Shown in pieces: positions 45,850 to 53,978 of a DNA stretch of 64,000 nt; the stretch's first letter is position 1; every line of letters starts with the position of its first letter. This DNA comes from Hyalangium gracile. GTDB lineage: Bacteria; Myxococcota; Myxococcia; Myxococcales; Myxococcaceae. The stretch is from the NCBI RefSeq assembly GCF_020103725.1, contig NZ_JAHXBG010000012.1, forward strand, positions 186,001 to 250,000, read 5' to 3'. Both the position numbers and the translations under genes were made by a program. The notes beneath the pieces were generated by a model. The model was not told the origin of the DNA and did not search any database. It saw nothing but the letters and a program-made list of their open reading frames with translations.

Positions 45850-47064
45850 TTACCAGCCGCTGAAGAAGTTCTTGAAGCCTTCGGCGATGTCCTTCCCGAT
45901 CTTCTCGAGAGCCGCGCCAGCTTGCTCGATGACGATCCCCACGACCGAGGAGACGGCGGAGATGACCGCCCCCACCTGGGACACGACGGGGATGTTGGTG
46001 GCGGCCAACACCGAGCCCGCGGCGGTGATGCCCGAGGTGACCTTCGCGGCGATGCTCGCGTTGGGGTCCGCGATGGTCTTGGCGGCGATCCCCACGTCCA
46101 GCGCGGCGGCGGCCACGTTGAGGCCCGGGGTGAAGCGGCCCACGGCCTTGGTGAGGGTGCCCACGCCCGTGGCGGCGGCGTCGGCGACCTTGGCGGCGGT
46201 ACTCACGCCCGTGGTGGCGGCGTCGGCGGCCTTGGCGGCGGTGCTCGCGACCGTGGAGGCGGCGTCGGCGGCCTTGGTGGCGGTGCTCGCGACCGTGGTG
46301 GCGGCGTCGGCGGCCTTGGTGGCGGTGCTCGCGACCGTGGAGGCGGCGTCGGCGGCCTTGGCGGCCGTCTCGACCGTCTCGGCCGTCTTGAGCGCCGTGG
46401 TGCTCACATCACTCACGACGTCCGCGGACTTGGCCGCCTGGCTCAGCACGTCCACCTTGGTCAGGTCCGTGCCCGCGTCCACGGCGTCCGCGGCCTTGGT
46501 GGCGATGTCGCCGCTCAGCTTGCTGCTGTCGCCGATGGCCGTGGTGGCCGCCTTCTCGATGTTCACCAGGTTCGACTCGACGGCGGCGGCCATGGACACG
46601 GTACCCTTGGCGATGTCCAGCGCGCCCTTGGTGGTGTTCATCACCCCGCCAGCGATCTTGGACGCGTCACCCTCCCGGATGCCCTCGGCGGCTTCATTCA
46701 CGCCGGAGTACATGCCGTAGACGCCGGTCCCCACGCCGACGCTGTTCAGCTTGAGGTTGTGCGTGCCCTTGGTGCCCGCGGCCAGCTCCTGGGTGGCCGT
46801 GTCCACCGCGCCCTTGTGCCAGTTCTTCGCCGCATCCTTGAGCCCGCTGAACGATTTGCCCGAGGAGGCAGCGGCGGAGAGCTTCGGGTCGGCCGCCGGG
46901 GCCTTGTCGAAACCGTCCTTCACCTGGGGGGGCTTGGACTCGATCCGCGGTGGCGCGGTGTTCGCGCGCTGGAGCTGCCGGGTGGACTCACGAGTCCTCA
47001 CAGGGGAGGAATCGGCGCGGTGGAGGTTGGGACGGTGGCGGTAGTTGTTATCGACCTTGCTCAT
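45850..47064 (-). CDS. Ala-rich repeat protein, unknown function, possible secreted effector
   Basis: This 404-residue protein has a basic, Pro-rich N-terminus, then a helical Ala/Thr/Ser-rich core with a 14-residue repeat (TKAADAASTVASTA and variants, five copies near residues 230-305). The C-terminus is hydrophobic and Gly-rich (VSQVGAVISAVSSVVGIVI) and could insert into membranes. There is no signal peptide. The pattern resembles translocators and N-terminal parts of secreted effectors, and the chaperone-like gene directly downstream fits that idea, but no secretion genes are in the window. ATG 47064 follows AGGACC. Composition is markedly repetitive but codon use is normal for the region. 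Confidence 0.72.
   Translation of the reverse strand: MSKVDNNYRHRPNLHRADSSPVRTRESTRQLQRANTAPPRIESKPPQVKDGFDKAPAADPKLSAAASSGKSFSGLKDAAKNWHKGAVDTATQELAAGTKGTHNLKLNSVGVGTGVYGMYSGVNEAAEGIREGDASKIAGGVMNTTKGALDIAKGTVSMAAAVESNLVNIEKAATTAIGDSSKLSGDIATKAADAVDAGTDLTKVDVLSQAAKSADVVSDVSTTALKTAETVETAAKAADAASTVASTATKAADAATTVASTATKAADAASTVASTAAKAADAATTGVSTAAKVADAAATGVGTLTKAVGRFTPGLNVAAAALDVGIAAKTIADPNASIAAKVTSGITAAGSVLAATNIPVVSQVGAVISAVSSVVGIVIEQAGAALEKIGKDIAEGFKNFFSGW
46157..46366. repeat. Five tandem 42-base repeats inside coding sequence
   Basis: Units start at 46157, 46199, 46241, 46283 and 46325. The last three are nearly identical and the first two more diverged. They encode the 14-residue repeat of the Ala-rich protein. 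The periodicity preserves frame, so expansion by slippage is possible without breaking the gene. Confidence 0.9.
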
Positions 47065-47162
47065 GGGAGGGTCCTGTGGGGTTGCGCGCGAGAGGGTGGA
47101 GGGGTTGCAGAAGTATCCGGGTAACCCTGGCGAGAGTTGTTTTCCAGGTACATTACGTCTGG

Positions 47163-47177
47163 CTATGGCTGTCATAG
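47163..47177. promoter_or_regulatory. Candidate LysR-type operator (T-N11-A)
   Basis: The sequence CTATG-GCTGT-CATAG is a perfect inverted repeat containing TATGGCTGTCATA (T-N11-A), the classic LysR binding pattern. It ends ten bases upstream of the LysR start at 47187 and faces the divergent Ala-rich repeat gene. Confidence 0.5.
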
Positions 47178-47186
47178 TGGAGGCCT

Positions 47187-48095
47187 ATGGACCTGACGCA
47201 CCTGCGCTACTTCCAGCTCACCGCCACCTGCCAAAGCATGTCCGCGGCCGCCAGGAAGCTCGGCATCAGCCAGCCCACGCTCACCGTGGCCATCCGCCAG
47301 CTCGAGAAGCATCTGGGCACCACGCTGTTCCTCCGCGAGCGCAAAGGCGTGCGCCTGACGAGCACGGGCGAGGTCCTCCTGCGCCACGCCACTCAGATCA
47401 CCTCCCTGGTCGAGCACGCCGAGCAAGACGTCCGCGATCTGGAGTCCGACGAGGTGGGCAGCTTCGTCCTCGGCTGTCATGAAGCGCTCGGCGCGTACTT
47501 CCTCCCCGGCTTCATGCCCGCCTTCCTCCGGCACGCCCCCCGCATCGAGCTCAACCTGTGGAACGGCACGTCCCCCGCTGTCACGGAGGCCATCCTCGAC
47601 CGGCGCGTGGACTTCGGGCTCGTGGTCAACACCCGCCCCCATCCCGAGCTGATCATCCTCCCGCTCTTCGAGGATGCCGTGGACTTCTTCGTCGCAGCTC
47701 CCCAGCCGGGTGAGCCCGAGGTGACGGAGGAGGAGGCGCACCGGCGCCTGCGCGTGGGCCCCCTCATCTTCGCGGCCCACATGGCCCAGTCCCAGAAGCT
47801 GCGCGATCAGCTCGCGGCGGAGAAGTTGCTCCCAGGCCGCATGCTGCCGTGTGGAGACCTCGAGCTGGTCAAGAGCCTCACCCTCGGCGGGCTAGGCGTT
47901 GGCATGCTGCCCCGGCGCGTGGCCGCCTATGGCCAGGAGGGCCGGCTGCGCAGGCTCCACCCCTCCCTGCCCTTCTTCCACGACGCCATCTCCCTCGTGT
48001 ACCGCGCCGATGGCCACCGCACCCTGGCCGCGAAGCGACTCAAGGACGCCTTGGTCCGCTATGGCCGAGGCCTGGGTTTCTCCACGAGCTCTTAG
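47187..48095 (+). CDS. LysR-family transcriptional regulator
   Basis: This 302-residue regulator has an N-terminal winged HTH (about 1-60, with SMSAAARKLGISQPTLT and IRQLEKHLGTTLF) and a substrate-binding domain (about 90-290) of the periplasmic-binding-protein fold. The second domain contains DRRVDFGLVV and GGLGVGMLP. Such proteins bind small effectors. It is divergent from the Ala-rich repeat/chaperone pair with 122 bases between them and a T-N11-A site near its own start, so it may regulate that pair. Its stop overlaps the convergent GFA gene by four bases. Confidence 0.94.
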   Translation: MDLTHLRYFQLTATCQSMSAAARKLGISQPTLTVAIRQLEKHLGTTLFLRERKGVRLTSTGEVLLRHATQITSLVEHAEQDVRDLESDEVGSFVLGCHEALGAYFLPGFMPAFLRHAPRIELNLWNGTSPAVTEAILDRRVDFGLVVNTRPHPELIILPLFEDAVDFFVAAPQPGEPEVTEEEAHRRLRVGPLIFAAHMAQSQKLRDQLAAEKLLPGRMLPCGDLELVKSLTLGGLGVGMLPRRVAAYGQEGRLRRLHPSLPFFHDAISLVYRADGHRTLAAKRLKDALVRYGRGLGFSTSS

Positions 48096-48613
48096 GTCGG
48101 GTTCTTGAGCGAGGCCTGATACGCCTCGATCCTCGGTAGCAGGAGCTGCCGTCGCGACAGGCTCTCCGCGGGCCAGTGCTTCTCGCGCTCGTAGTACTCG
48201 GGCACGGCGGGGACGCCGGGCGGGAGCACCACCCAAGGCTGCTTGGACGCCGTGAAGATGTGGATGTCGGGCGGCAGCCTGTCCGGCTCATCGAGCGTCC
48301 CGACTCGCACGAACTTCACGAGCGGCCCGGCGCCCGCGTAGTGGCTCCAGACGGCGATGCGGCACTCGGGGCACCGGGCGATCCACTGCCCCTGGCCACT
48401 CTCCGAAGGAGTGCGGACGAGCGCGGGCTCGGCACTCAGGTTCGTCACCCGATCCGACTCGATCATGGCATTGAGAGCGAAGGAAGCGCCCGTCTCGCGC
48501 TGGCACCAGCGGCAATGGCAGCAATGCACGAAGAGCGGTCGGGTCTCCATGCGGTAGCGGATGAGGCGGCAATCACAGCCGCCTTCGAGCGGAAAGGGCG
48601 AGGTGTCGGTCAT
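48092..48613 (-). CDS. GFA-family zinc-binding protein
   Basis: This 173-residue protein has the glutathione-dependent formaldehyde-activating (GFA/CENP-V) fold. The metal-binding pattern GGCDCRLIRYR, HCCHCRWCQRETGA and CPEC is complete. Members add glutathione to aldehydes or have unknown carbon-sulfur-lyase-like roles. The C-terminus is longer than usual by about 40 residues. No strong ribosome-binding site precedes ATG 48613, so its exact start is uncertain. It converges with the LysR gene. Confidence 0.88.
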   Translation of the reverse strand: MTDTSPFPLEGGCDCRLIRYRMETRPLFVHCCHCRWCQRETGASFALNAMIESDRVTNLSAEPALVRTPSESGQGQWIARCPECRIAVWSHYAGAGPLVKFVRVGTLDEPDRLPPDIHIFTASKQPWVVLPPGVPAVPEYYEREKHWPAESLSRRQLLLPRIEAYQASLKNPT

Positions 48614-49106
48614 CGGTCGCGCATGGTACCCGGCGCGCTCTGGGCGGCAAGCCGGAGTCAGGCTCCGCCGCCCAGTGCGCGGTCCACCCGCAATCGGAGC
48701 GGCTGCGCGCCTGCGGCCGCTCGTGCGAGGCCCTGCAGTCGTCAGGCCCTGGTTTCGCGGCTCAGGGCGCGGGCGTGTGCGCGAGCTGCGCCTCGCGGAG
48801 GGCACGCGTGGGCGCCCCTGGCTCGTGGAGCGGGCCGCTGCCTGTCGGCCGGACAGGTTGCGAACTGGTATGACAAGCATACCAGTAGGCGGCGCTCTGG
48901 CCCGACACGGGCACCTCCCCGGCAGGCGGTGGGAGTTCGTAGGTGGTGTGTGCCTCGCGCACCGGGGCCCGAGGGTCGAGCAGCGGCTCATCGGCGGCCT
49001 TCCGCAGCGCCGCGAATCCTTTTCCGTGTGCCCTGGCTCTCAGACTCAGAGAGCATGATTTCTTCCCTCCTCTTTTCTCTCCAGGGGATGGCAAGGAGAC
49101 TCATTC
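48614..49106. other. Gene-free region with a strong inverted repeat
   Basis: The 493 bases between the GFA start and the haem lipoprotein start hold no coding sequence I can support: the frames are Arg/Pro-rich shadows. It contains one notable inverted repeat at 48864-48886 (listed separately) and, at the right end, AAGGAG upstream of the lipoprotein start. Confidence 0.5.
48864..48886. promoter_or_regulatory. Perfect 9-base inverted repeat, likely operator
   Basis: ACTGGTATG and CATACCAGT flank ACAAG, with perfect 9-base arms. No T-run follows, so it is more like a dimeric repressor site (GntR or TetR type) than a terminator. It lies about 220 bases upstream of the lipoprotein start and 250 upstream of the GFA start. 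Confidence 0.45.
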
Positions 49107-49694
49107 ATGAAGATGGAAGCCTGGATGACGGGTGCGCTGCTGTTCCTCGGTGGATGCACGAAGCCGCCGACCGCGTCTGGCACCCCGAAGGTGGTGGACT
49201 CGCTGCCTCCCGAGCTCGTGGGGAAGGCCCAGGCCGCGGAAGGGGCGATGCAGGCGCTCCAGGTTCGCCTTTTCCAGCGCCTGACCCAGGAACTTGAGCG
49301 CGGGGGGCCTGCAGGCGCCGTCACCGTCTGCCGTGACGAGGCACAGGCCCTCACGGCCGAGGTGGCCAAGGAGCAGGGGATCGAGGTGGGGCGCACGAGC
49401 TACCGGCTGCGCAACCCGAAGAACGCGCCAAGGCCCTGGGCCGAGCCGTTCGTCACCGCCGCCGCCACCCGGAAGAGCTCGGAGGTGAAGCCGCTCTACG
49501 TAGACCTGGGGGACCGCCTGGGTCTCCTGAGGCCCATCCCCATGGGTGGGGTGTGCATGACGTGCCACGGTGCTCCGGACTCCCTCCCGCCGGAAGTCGT
49601 CCGCGTGTTGAAGGAGGGCTATCCCGAGGATCGCGCCGTGGGTTTCGCGCCAGGAGATGTGCGCGGCTTCTTCTGGGCCGAAGTGCGCAAATGA
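49107..49694 (+). CDS. DUF3365/Tll0287-like haem lipoprotein
   Basis: This 195-residue lipoprotein (lipobox LGGC) contains one c-type haem-binding CMTCH motif near residue 150. The segment TVCRDEAQALTAEVAKEQG, PMGGVCMTCHG and AVGFAPGDVRGFF are typical of the DUF3365 (Tll0287-like) sensor family. It should be exported and haem-loaded by the cytochrome c machinery, and may sense redox or gas state. ATG 49107 has AAGGAG. It is monocistronic and converges with queE. Confidence 0.87.
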   Translation: MKMEAWMTGALLFLGGCTKPPTASGTPKVVDSLPPELVGKAQAAEGAMQALQVRLFQRLTQELERGGPAGAVTVCRDEAQALTAEVAKEQGIEVGRTSYRLRNPKNAPRPWAEPFVTAAATRKSSEVKPLYVDLGDRLGLLRPIPMGGVCMTCHGAPDSLPPEVVRVLKEGYPEDRAVGFAPGDVRGFFWAEVRK

Positions 49695-49723
49695 GCCCTG
49701 GCGCCTTCAAGCTGAGCGGTGTC

Positions 49724-50371
49724 CTAGGGGATGCCCAGCACCTTGTGGGTCTGGATGCCCAGCCGCCACTGAGGGTGCTTCAAGCAGTAGTCCAGCGCGA
49801 GCTCGGTGTTGCGGGCCCGGTCCGGTCCATCCCGGGGCTGGAGGAAGAAGTGGGAGAACTCCAGCTCGGCGAACTGGGCGGGCTCCAGCCCTGCTTGAGG
49901 AAAGACGAACTTCAGCTCGTTGCCCTTCTTCTGGACCAGCTGGCTCCCGGCCTTGGGGCTGACGCAGATCCAGTCCACGCCAGGGGGCACGGGCAGGGTT
50001 CCATTCGTCTCGACGGCGATGAAGAAGCCGCGGGCATGGAGCGCGTCACAAAGGGCAGTATCCAGCTGGAGGAGCGGCTCTCCGCCCGTGCAGACGACCA
50101 GGCGCACGGCGCGCCCTGGAGCCTGAGGCCAGGCCGCGGCCACGGCGTCCGCCAGGGCATCCGCATCCTGGAAGCGCCCACCGCCCGAGCCGTTCATTCC
50201 CACGAAGTCGGTGTCACACCACTGCGAGCAGCCGCCCGGCCCACGGGCGCGGTCCCGCTCGAGTCCACTCCAGAGGTTGCACCCGGAGAACCGCAGGAAG
50301 ACGGCCGCCTTGCCCGCCTGAGCTCCCTCTCCCTGAAGCGTGTAGAAGATCTCCTTGACCGCGTAGCTCAT
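49724..50371 (-). CDS. queE: 7-carboxy-7-deazaguanine synthase
   Basis: This 215-residue radical SAM enzyme makes CDG from carboxytetrahydropterin in queuosine/7-deazaguanine synthesis. The cluster motif is of the long QueE type: Cys in SGCNLWSGL, then CSQWCDTDF (the first Cys separated from the CxxC by an insert of about 20 residues, longer than the three residues in the classical motif). The GGEP motif is VCTGGEPLL. AVETNGTLPVP and WICVSPKAG are conserved. ATG 50371 is chosen because YTLQGEG follows directly. No other queuosine genes are in the window. Confidence 0.94.
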   Translation of the reverse strand: MSYAVKEIFYTLQGEGAQAGKAAVFLRFSGCNLWSGLERDRARGPGGCSQWCDTDFVGMNGSGGGRFQDADALADAVAAAWPQAPGRAVRLVVCTGGEPLLQLDTALCDALHARGFFIAVETNGTLPVPPGVDWICVSPKAGSQLVQKKGNELKFVFPQAGLEPAQFAELEFSHFFLQPRDGPDRARNTELALDYCLKHPQWRLGIQTHKVLGIP

Positions 50372-50695
50372 GGCTGCTGCTCGTACTCCTCTACCTGAGG
50401 TGTCCCTATCTACCACCCGGTAGAGCCCCATGCTTCCATCACCAGCAGCCGCTGGCCTGCTCCCCCAGTGGGCCAGGGGCCTCGTCCATGCCATGGCTGG
50501 CGCGAGTGCGCTCCGCTGGCCGTGAGAGGGGACGGACAGCCGAAGAGTCCGCCAGCGGAAACGGCCCGGAGAACCTCCTGTTGCCGTGCGAGGCATGCTC
50601 TATCTTCCCGCCCGACGGTGGGGCCTGGTCGTCCGTGAGTGGATACCCGGGCCGCTGCCTGCTGCATCCTTCGCATGAGCCAGGGAGCCGACGCC
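50372..50695. other. Divergent intergenic region between queE and cyclase
   Basis: The 324 bases hold promoters for both genes but no consensus I can name. I looked for a preQ1 riboswitch because of queE and saw no clear hairpin-plus-A-rich tail. No gene is supported here. Confidence 0.4.
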
Positions 50696-51343
50696 ATGAG
50701 CGCGGATTGGATTGACGTGTCCGTCCCCTTGCGCACCGGCATGGTGCACTGGCCGGACAACCCGCCGGTGAAGATCGATCGGGTGATGGACCTGGAGAGG
50801 GGCGATGTCGCCTCGGTCTCATCCATGTCGATGGGGGTTCATACCGGCACGCACATGGATGCGCCCGCGCACTTCCAGCGGGGAGGTGTGGGCATCGATC
50901 AGATGCCGCTGGATGCGACCCTGGGGCTCGCCCGAGTGATCGAGATTCGGGATCCGGTGTCCATCAAACGCGCGGAGCTGGAGTCCGCGAACCTCCAGGC
51001 AGGGGAGCGGGTGCTGTTTCGCACCCGCAACTCGGAGCGCTGCTGGCAGACCGATGCGTTCGTCGAGGACTTCGTCTTCATCTCCCGGGACGCGGCGGCC
51101 TACCTCGCGGAGCGGCGTGTGCGCACCGTGGGCGTGGACTATCTCTCCGTCGGCGGGTTCCGCGAGGACGCCGAGGAGACACATCTCGCCCTGCTCCAGG
51201 CAGGTATCTGGGTGGTCGAGGGGCTCAACCTCTCGTCCGTCCGGGCAGGGACGTACGAGCTCATCTGCCTGCCGCTGCGCATCGCGGGGGGCGATGGAGC
51301 GCCCGCCCGCGCGGTGCTGCGGCCATACCCCCAGGGGGGGTGA
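50696..51343 (+). CDS. Cyclase-family metal-dependent hydrolase (KynB-like)
   Basis: This 215-residue protein has the signature of the cyclase/kynurenine formamidase family, HTGTHMDAPAHF near residue 48, which provides the zinc or manganese ligands. GVDYLSVGGF and GIWVVEGLNL match the fold. KynB hydrolyses N-formylkynurenine; other members act on related amides, so substrate is open. ATG 50696 follows AGGGAG. No kynurenine genes are adjacent. Confidence 0.88.
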   Translation: MSADWIDVSVPLRTGMVHWPDNPPVKIDRVMDLERGDVASVSSMSMGVHTGTHMDAPAHFQRGGVGIDQMPLDATLGLARVIEIRDPVSIKRAELESANLQAGERVLFRTRNSERCWQTDAFVEDFVFISRDAAAYLAERRVRTVGVDYLSVGGFREDAEETHLALLQAGIWVVEGLNLSSVRAGTYELICLPLRIAGGDGAPARAVLRPYPQGG

Positions 51344-51409
51344 CCGGCTCCGGGGGCGGCTCTGCAGGGTGGGCCCCTTGTCGGGACCACCGTCGGAGGC
51401 ACGAGCGTG

Positions 51410-51724
51410 TTACCGGCACGTTGGGCATGGGCCGCCACAGTCGATGCCCGTCTCGGTGCCGTTTCTCACCGCATCCGTGCAGCTCGGAGCCGCGCACTTG
51501 CCGCCTGTGCACACTCCACTGGCGCAGTCCGCGGGGCTGGAGCAGCTCTTATCGGTGCCGCAGGGCGCGCAGGTGCCGCCGCAGTCCACATCGGCTTCCG
51601 TCCCATTCTTCAACCCGTCCACGCAGGTCGGCGGCTCTTCGGGGCTGGTACCGGTTCCACAAGCGCCGAGCACGGACGCGATGCACGACAACCACAAGAG
51701 TCGTCTCATGTGAAGAGGGCTCAT
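51410..51724 (-). CDS. Cys-rich lipoprotein with two DCGG repeats
   Basis: This 104-residue lipoprotein has lipobox LGAC and two copies of the motif C-x-D-(G/A)-x-(K/R)-NGTE-x3-DCGG-x-C-x2-C, separated by a Cys-rich spacer (CSSPADCASGVCTGGKC). This motif is common in myxobacterial surface lipoproteins. The start at 51724 overlaps the aspartokinase stop (ATGA), suggesting coupling; MRRLLWL at 51709 is a possible alternative. Why a surface lipoprotein should be coupled to lysC is unknown, and the arrangement may just be economical. Confidence 0.8.
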   Translation of the reverse strand: MSPLHMRRLLWLSCIASVLGACGTGTSPEEPPTCVDGLKNGTEADVDCGGTCAPCGTDKSCSSPADCASGVCTGGKCAAPSCTDAVRNGTETGIDCGGPCPTCR

Positions 51725-53106
51725 GCCGCGGTGAAGAAGGCATCGTGCACGGCGTTCAGCCCGGCCACGGCCTGCTCCTCCTTGACCACGCAGCTGATGT
51801 TTATCTCCGAGGCTCCCTGGGAGATCATCTCGATGTTCACCCCGGCGGCGCCCAGCGTGGAGAACATCTTGCCCGCGGTGCCGGTGGCCAGCTTCATGCC
51901 CTCGCCCACGATGGCGAGGATCGCGTGTCCCGGCGTCAGCTCGACGGTGCCGAACTCCCCGAGCGCCGTGCGGACCCTCTCCGGCTCGCTGAGCCGCTCG
52001 ATGGTGCAGGAGATGCTGACCTCACTCGTCGAGACGAGATCGACCACCACGCCGTGCTCCGCCAGGGCGCTGAAGACGCGCGAGAGGAAGCCATAGGCGT
52101 TGTACATGCGGTTCGAGGTGATGGTGAGCACGGTGACGCCCCGCTTCACCGTCACCGCCGTGATGCGGCCCGCCTTCTCGGCCGGCGTCGCGGCGATCAC
52201 CGTGCCCTCGGCCTCGGGCCGGAAGCTGTTCTTGATCCGGATCGGAACGTTGGCCGAGACGACGCGCTCCATGGTGAACGGGTGGAGCACCTCGGAGCCG
52301 AAGTAGGTCAGCTCGGCGGCCTCGGCGGGCGAGATGCTCGAGAGCACGCGTGCGCTCGGCACCTTGCGTGGATCGGCGGTGTAGATGCCGTCGACCTCCT
52401 TCCACACCTGCAGCTCATCGACCTGCTCGCGGCCCAGGCCGGCGGCGATCATCGCCGTGGTGAAGTCGGTGTAGCCGCGGCCGACCGCGGCGAGCAGCCC
52501 TCCGGGCACCATGCCGAAGAAGCCCGTGACGACCGGCACCTCCCCCGCGCGCGGCCGGCACTTCTCGCCGAGCTGGCCCTGCAGCCGGCGGAAGAAGGCG
52601 GGGTTCACGGTCGTCTCATCGTTGGAGATGACGTGCGCCAGGTCGGTGAACACGGCCTTCACGCCGCGGTCGTTCAGCACCGCGGTGAGGATGCGCGCCG
52701 AGAGCTTCTCGCCCACCGCGAGCACGTTGTCCTGCGAGCGCGGCGACAGCTCGCGGATGACCGAGATCGCGTCGAGGAAGCTCTTCAGCCGGGTGAGCTC
52801 GTCGGTGACGAACTGCTTCGCCTCGTCGCGGATGGCTCCGTCGCGGACGCTGTCGCCCAGCGCCTTGAAGTGGTTCTGCTCGAGCAGCTCCAGCTCGCGC
52901 GCGAACGGAGCGCCCTGGCGCGCGGCGTCGGCTGCGGCGAGCAACAGGCTCGTGGTGCCTTCGCTCTTGGTGGTGCCGCTCATCGCCGAGACCACGGCGA
53001 TCACCGGTTGCCTGGCCAGCGTGCGCTCGATGATGCCGGCGACGTTCCGCATCCGCTCGCCGTTGCCGACGCTGGTCCCTCCGAACTTCTGAACGATGAT
53101 GCCCAT
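51721..53106 (-). CDS. lysC: Aspartate kinase
   Basis: This 461-residue monofunctional aspartokinase phosphorylates aspartate at the start of the lysine, threonine and methionine pathways. It begins with KFGGTSVGNGERM, has the catalytic segment VGRGYTDFTTAMIA, and ends with two ACT domains (about 320-460, including GVNIEMISQGASEINISCVV) that sense lysine or threonine. Length is typical of the E. coli LysC type. ATG 53106 has no strong ribosome-binding site. Its stop overlaps the lipoprotein start. I saw no lysine riboswitch in the upstream region. Confidence 0.95.
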   Translation of the reverse strand: MGIIVQKFGGTSVGNGERMRNVAGIIERTLARQPVIAVVSAMSGTTKSEGTTSLLLAAADAARQGAPFARELELLEQNHFKALGDSVRDGAIRDEAKQFVTDELTRLKSFLDAISVIRELSPRSQDNVLAVGEKLSARILTAVLNDRGVKAVFTDLAHVISNDETTVNPAFFRRLQGQLGEKCRPRAGEVPVVTGFFGMVPGGLLAAVGRGYTDFTTAMIAAGLGREQVDELQVWKEVDGIYTADPRKVPSARVLSSISPAEAAELTYFGSEVLHPFTMERVVSANVPIRIKNSFRPEAEGTVIAATPAEKAGRITAVTVKRGVTVLTITSNRMYNAYGFLSRVFSALAEHGVVVDLVSTSEVSISCTIERLSEPERVRTALGEFGTVELTPGHAILAIVGEGMKLATGTAGKMFSTLGAAGVNIEMISQGASEINISCVVKEEQAVAGLNAVHDAFFTAA

Positions 53107-53424
53107 GCTCGAACCGAGATCTCCCTTTCGGGTCTACTTCTACACGATCAATCGGCCGGGGCTACTGCCATCCGCCAGGAGCGAGTCAGTGGGTGACGTC
53201 CGCTGGCCGCATGCCAATGAGTTCCGCGACACACCGGCGGGTACGCTGCGCATCACCGCGTCAGAGGGCGCCGCGCGGCAGGTGTTCGCGCCGGGCCGCT
53301 GAGGCGAGCCCCCCAGGCCGGGTGTGGGGCCGTGAGTACCCGGTTGCGCGAGCGATGCCGCGACGGGGTAGCATGGGCCGTGCGGCCCAGGCTCTGGGGC
53401 CGTCGAGGAGACAGAGGGGACAGC
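53107..53424. other. Intergenic region, possibly with a gene remnant
   Basis: The 318 bases between lysC and the STAS-like gene hold divergent promoters. On the + strand 53193-53302 has high third-position GC and reads VGDVRWPHANEFRDTP and onward to a stop. This could be a decayed C-terminal fragment of a gene, but there is no matching upstream part. Evidence is weak. Confidence 0.3.
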
Positions 53425-53838
53425 ATGGCCGTCCGACGCGAGTGGACGATCGGTTCGCACCGGGCTCACTTCGAGGAGCCGGATCTGCTGGTCATGAAGT
53501 ACAACGGGAAGTTCAACCTGGAGGAGGCCCGGCTCGTGGTCGAGCTGTACCGCGAAGTGGGCACTCAGCGTCCGTTCTTCCTGCTCGCCGACATCACGGG
53601 TGCGGAGATCGCCTCGGATGCGCGCAAGCACCTCACCGATCAGATCAAACCGGAGTGGTTCCGAGGCATCGTCTACGCGGGCGCCAGCCCGGTGATGCGC
53701 GCGGTCGGCAAGGCCATGGCGGTGACGTTCTATTTCACGGGCAAATGGAGCACCCCGTTCGAGTTCACCGCCACGGCGGAGGAAGCGCGGGCACTCATTG
53801 CTCGCCTGAGAGAGAAGCAGCAGGCGAACCCCACGTGA
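53425..53838 (+). CDS. STAS/SpoIIAA-like small protein
   Basis: This 137-residue soluble protein looks like the SpoIIAA-like STAS fold: alternating strands and helices with a central FFLLADITGAEIASDARK and a C-terminal helix (ARALIARLREKQ). Such proteins usually act in protein-protein switching rather than catalysis. ATG 53425 follows AGAGGGGAC. A kinase gene lies downstream with 140 bases between. Family assignment is from secondary-structure impression and motif layout, not from a signature. Confidence 0.65.
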   Translation: MAVRREWTIGSHRAHFEEPDLLVMKYNGKFNLEEARLVVELYREVGTQRPFFLLADITGAEIASDARKHLTDQIKPEWFRGIVYAGASPVMRAVGKAMAVTFYFTGKWSTPFEFTATAEEARALIARLREKQQANPT

Positions 53839-53978
53839 GCTGAGCGGGCGCGCCGCCCCGGCCATCCGAAGCCGGCCGGCGGAGCATACGTGGTGCGGCG
53901 GCATGACGGCGCACGACTCCTTGGGTAGTCTGCGAGCGGGCGGAGCTGTCCGCCCCTGCTTGCACCCCGAGGTACGCG

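Noticed and set aside
46157-46366. CRISPR array
   Set aside because: The repeats have no variable spacers and are in-frame coding sequence for a 14-residue repeat.
48762-49094. Leftward open frame in the gene-free region
   Set aside because: It has no ribosome-binding site, mixed codon usage and no recognisable motif.
50372-50695. PreQ1 riboswitch upstream of queE
   Set aside because: No small hairpin followed by an A-rich tail near the start was found.
53107-53424. Lysine riboswitch upstream of lysC
   Set aside because: I could not find the conserved five-helix core or a terminator-like switch in this stretch.
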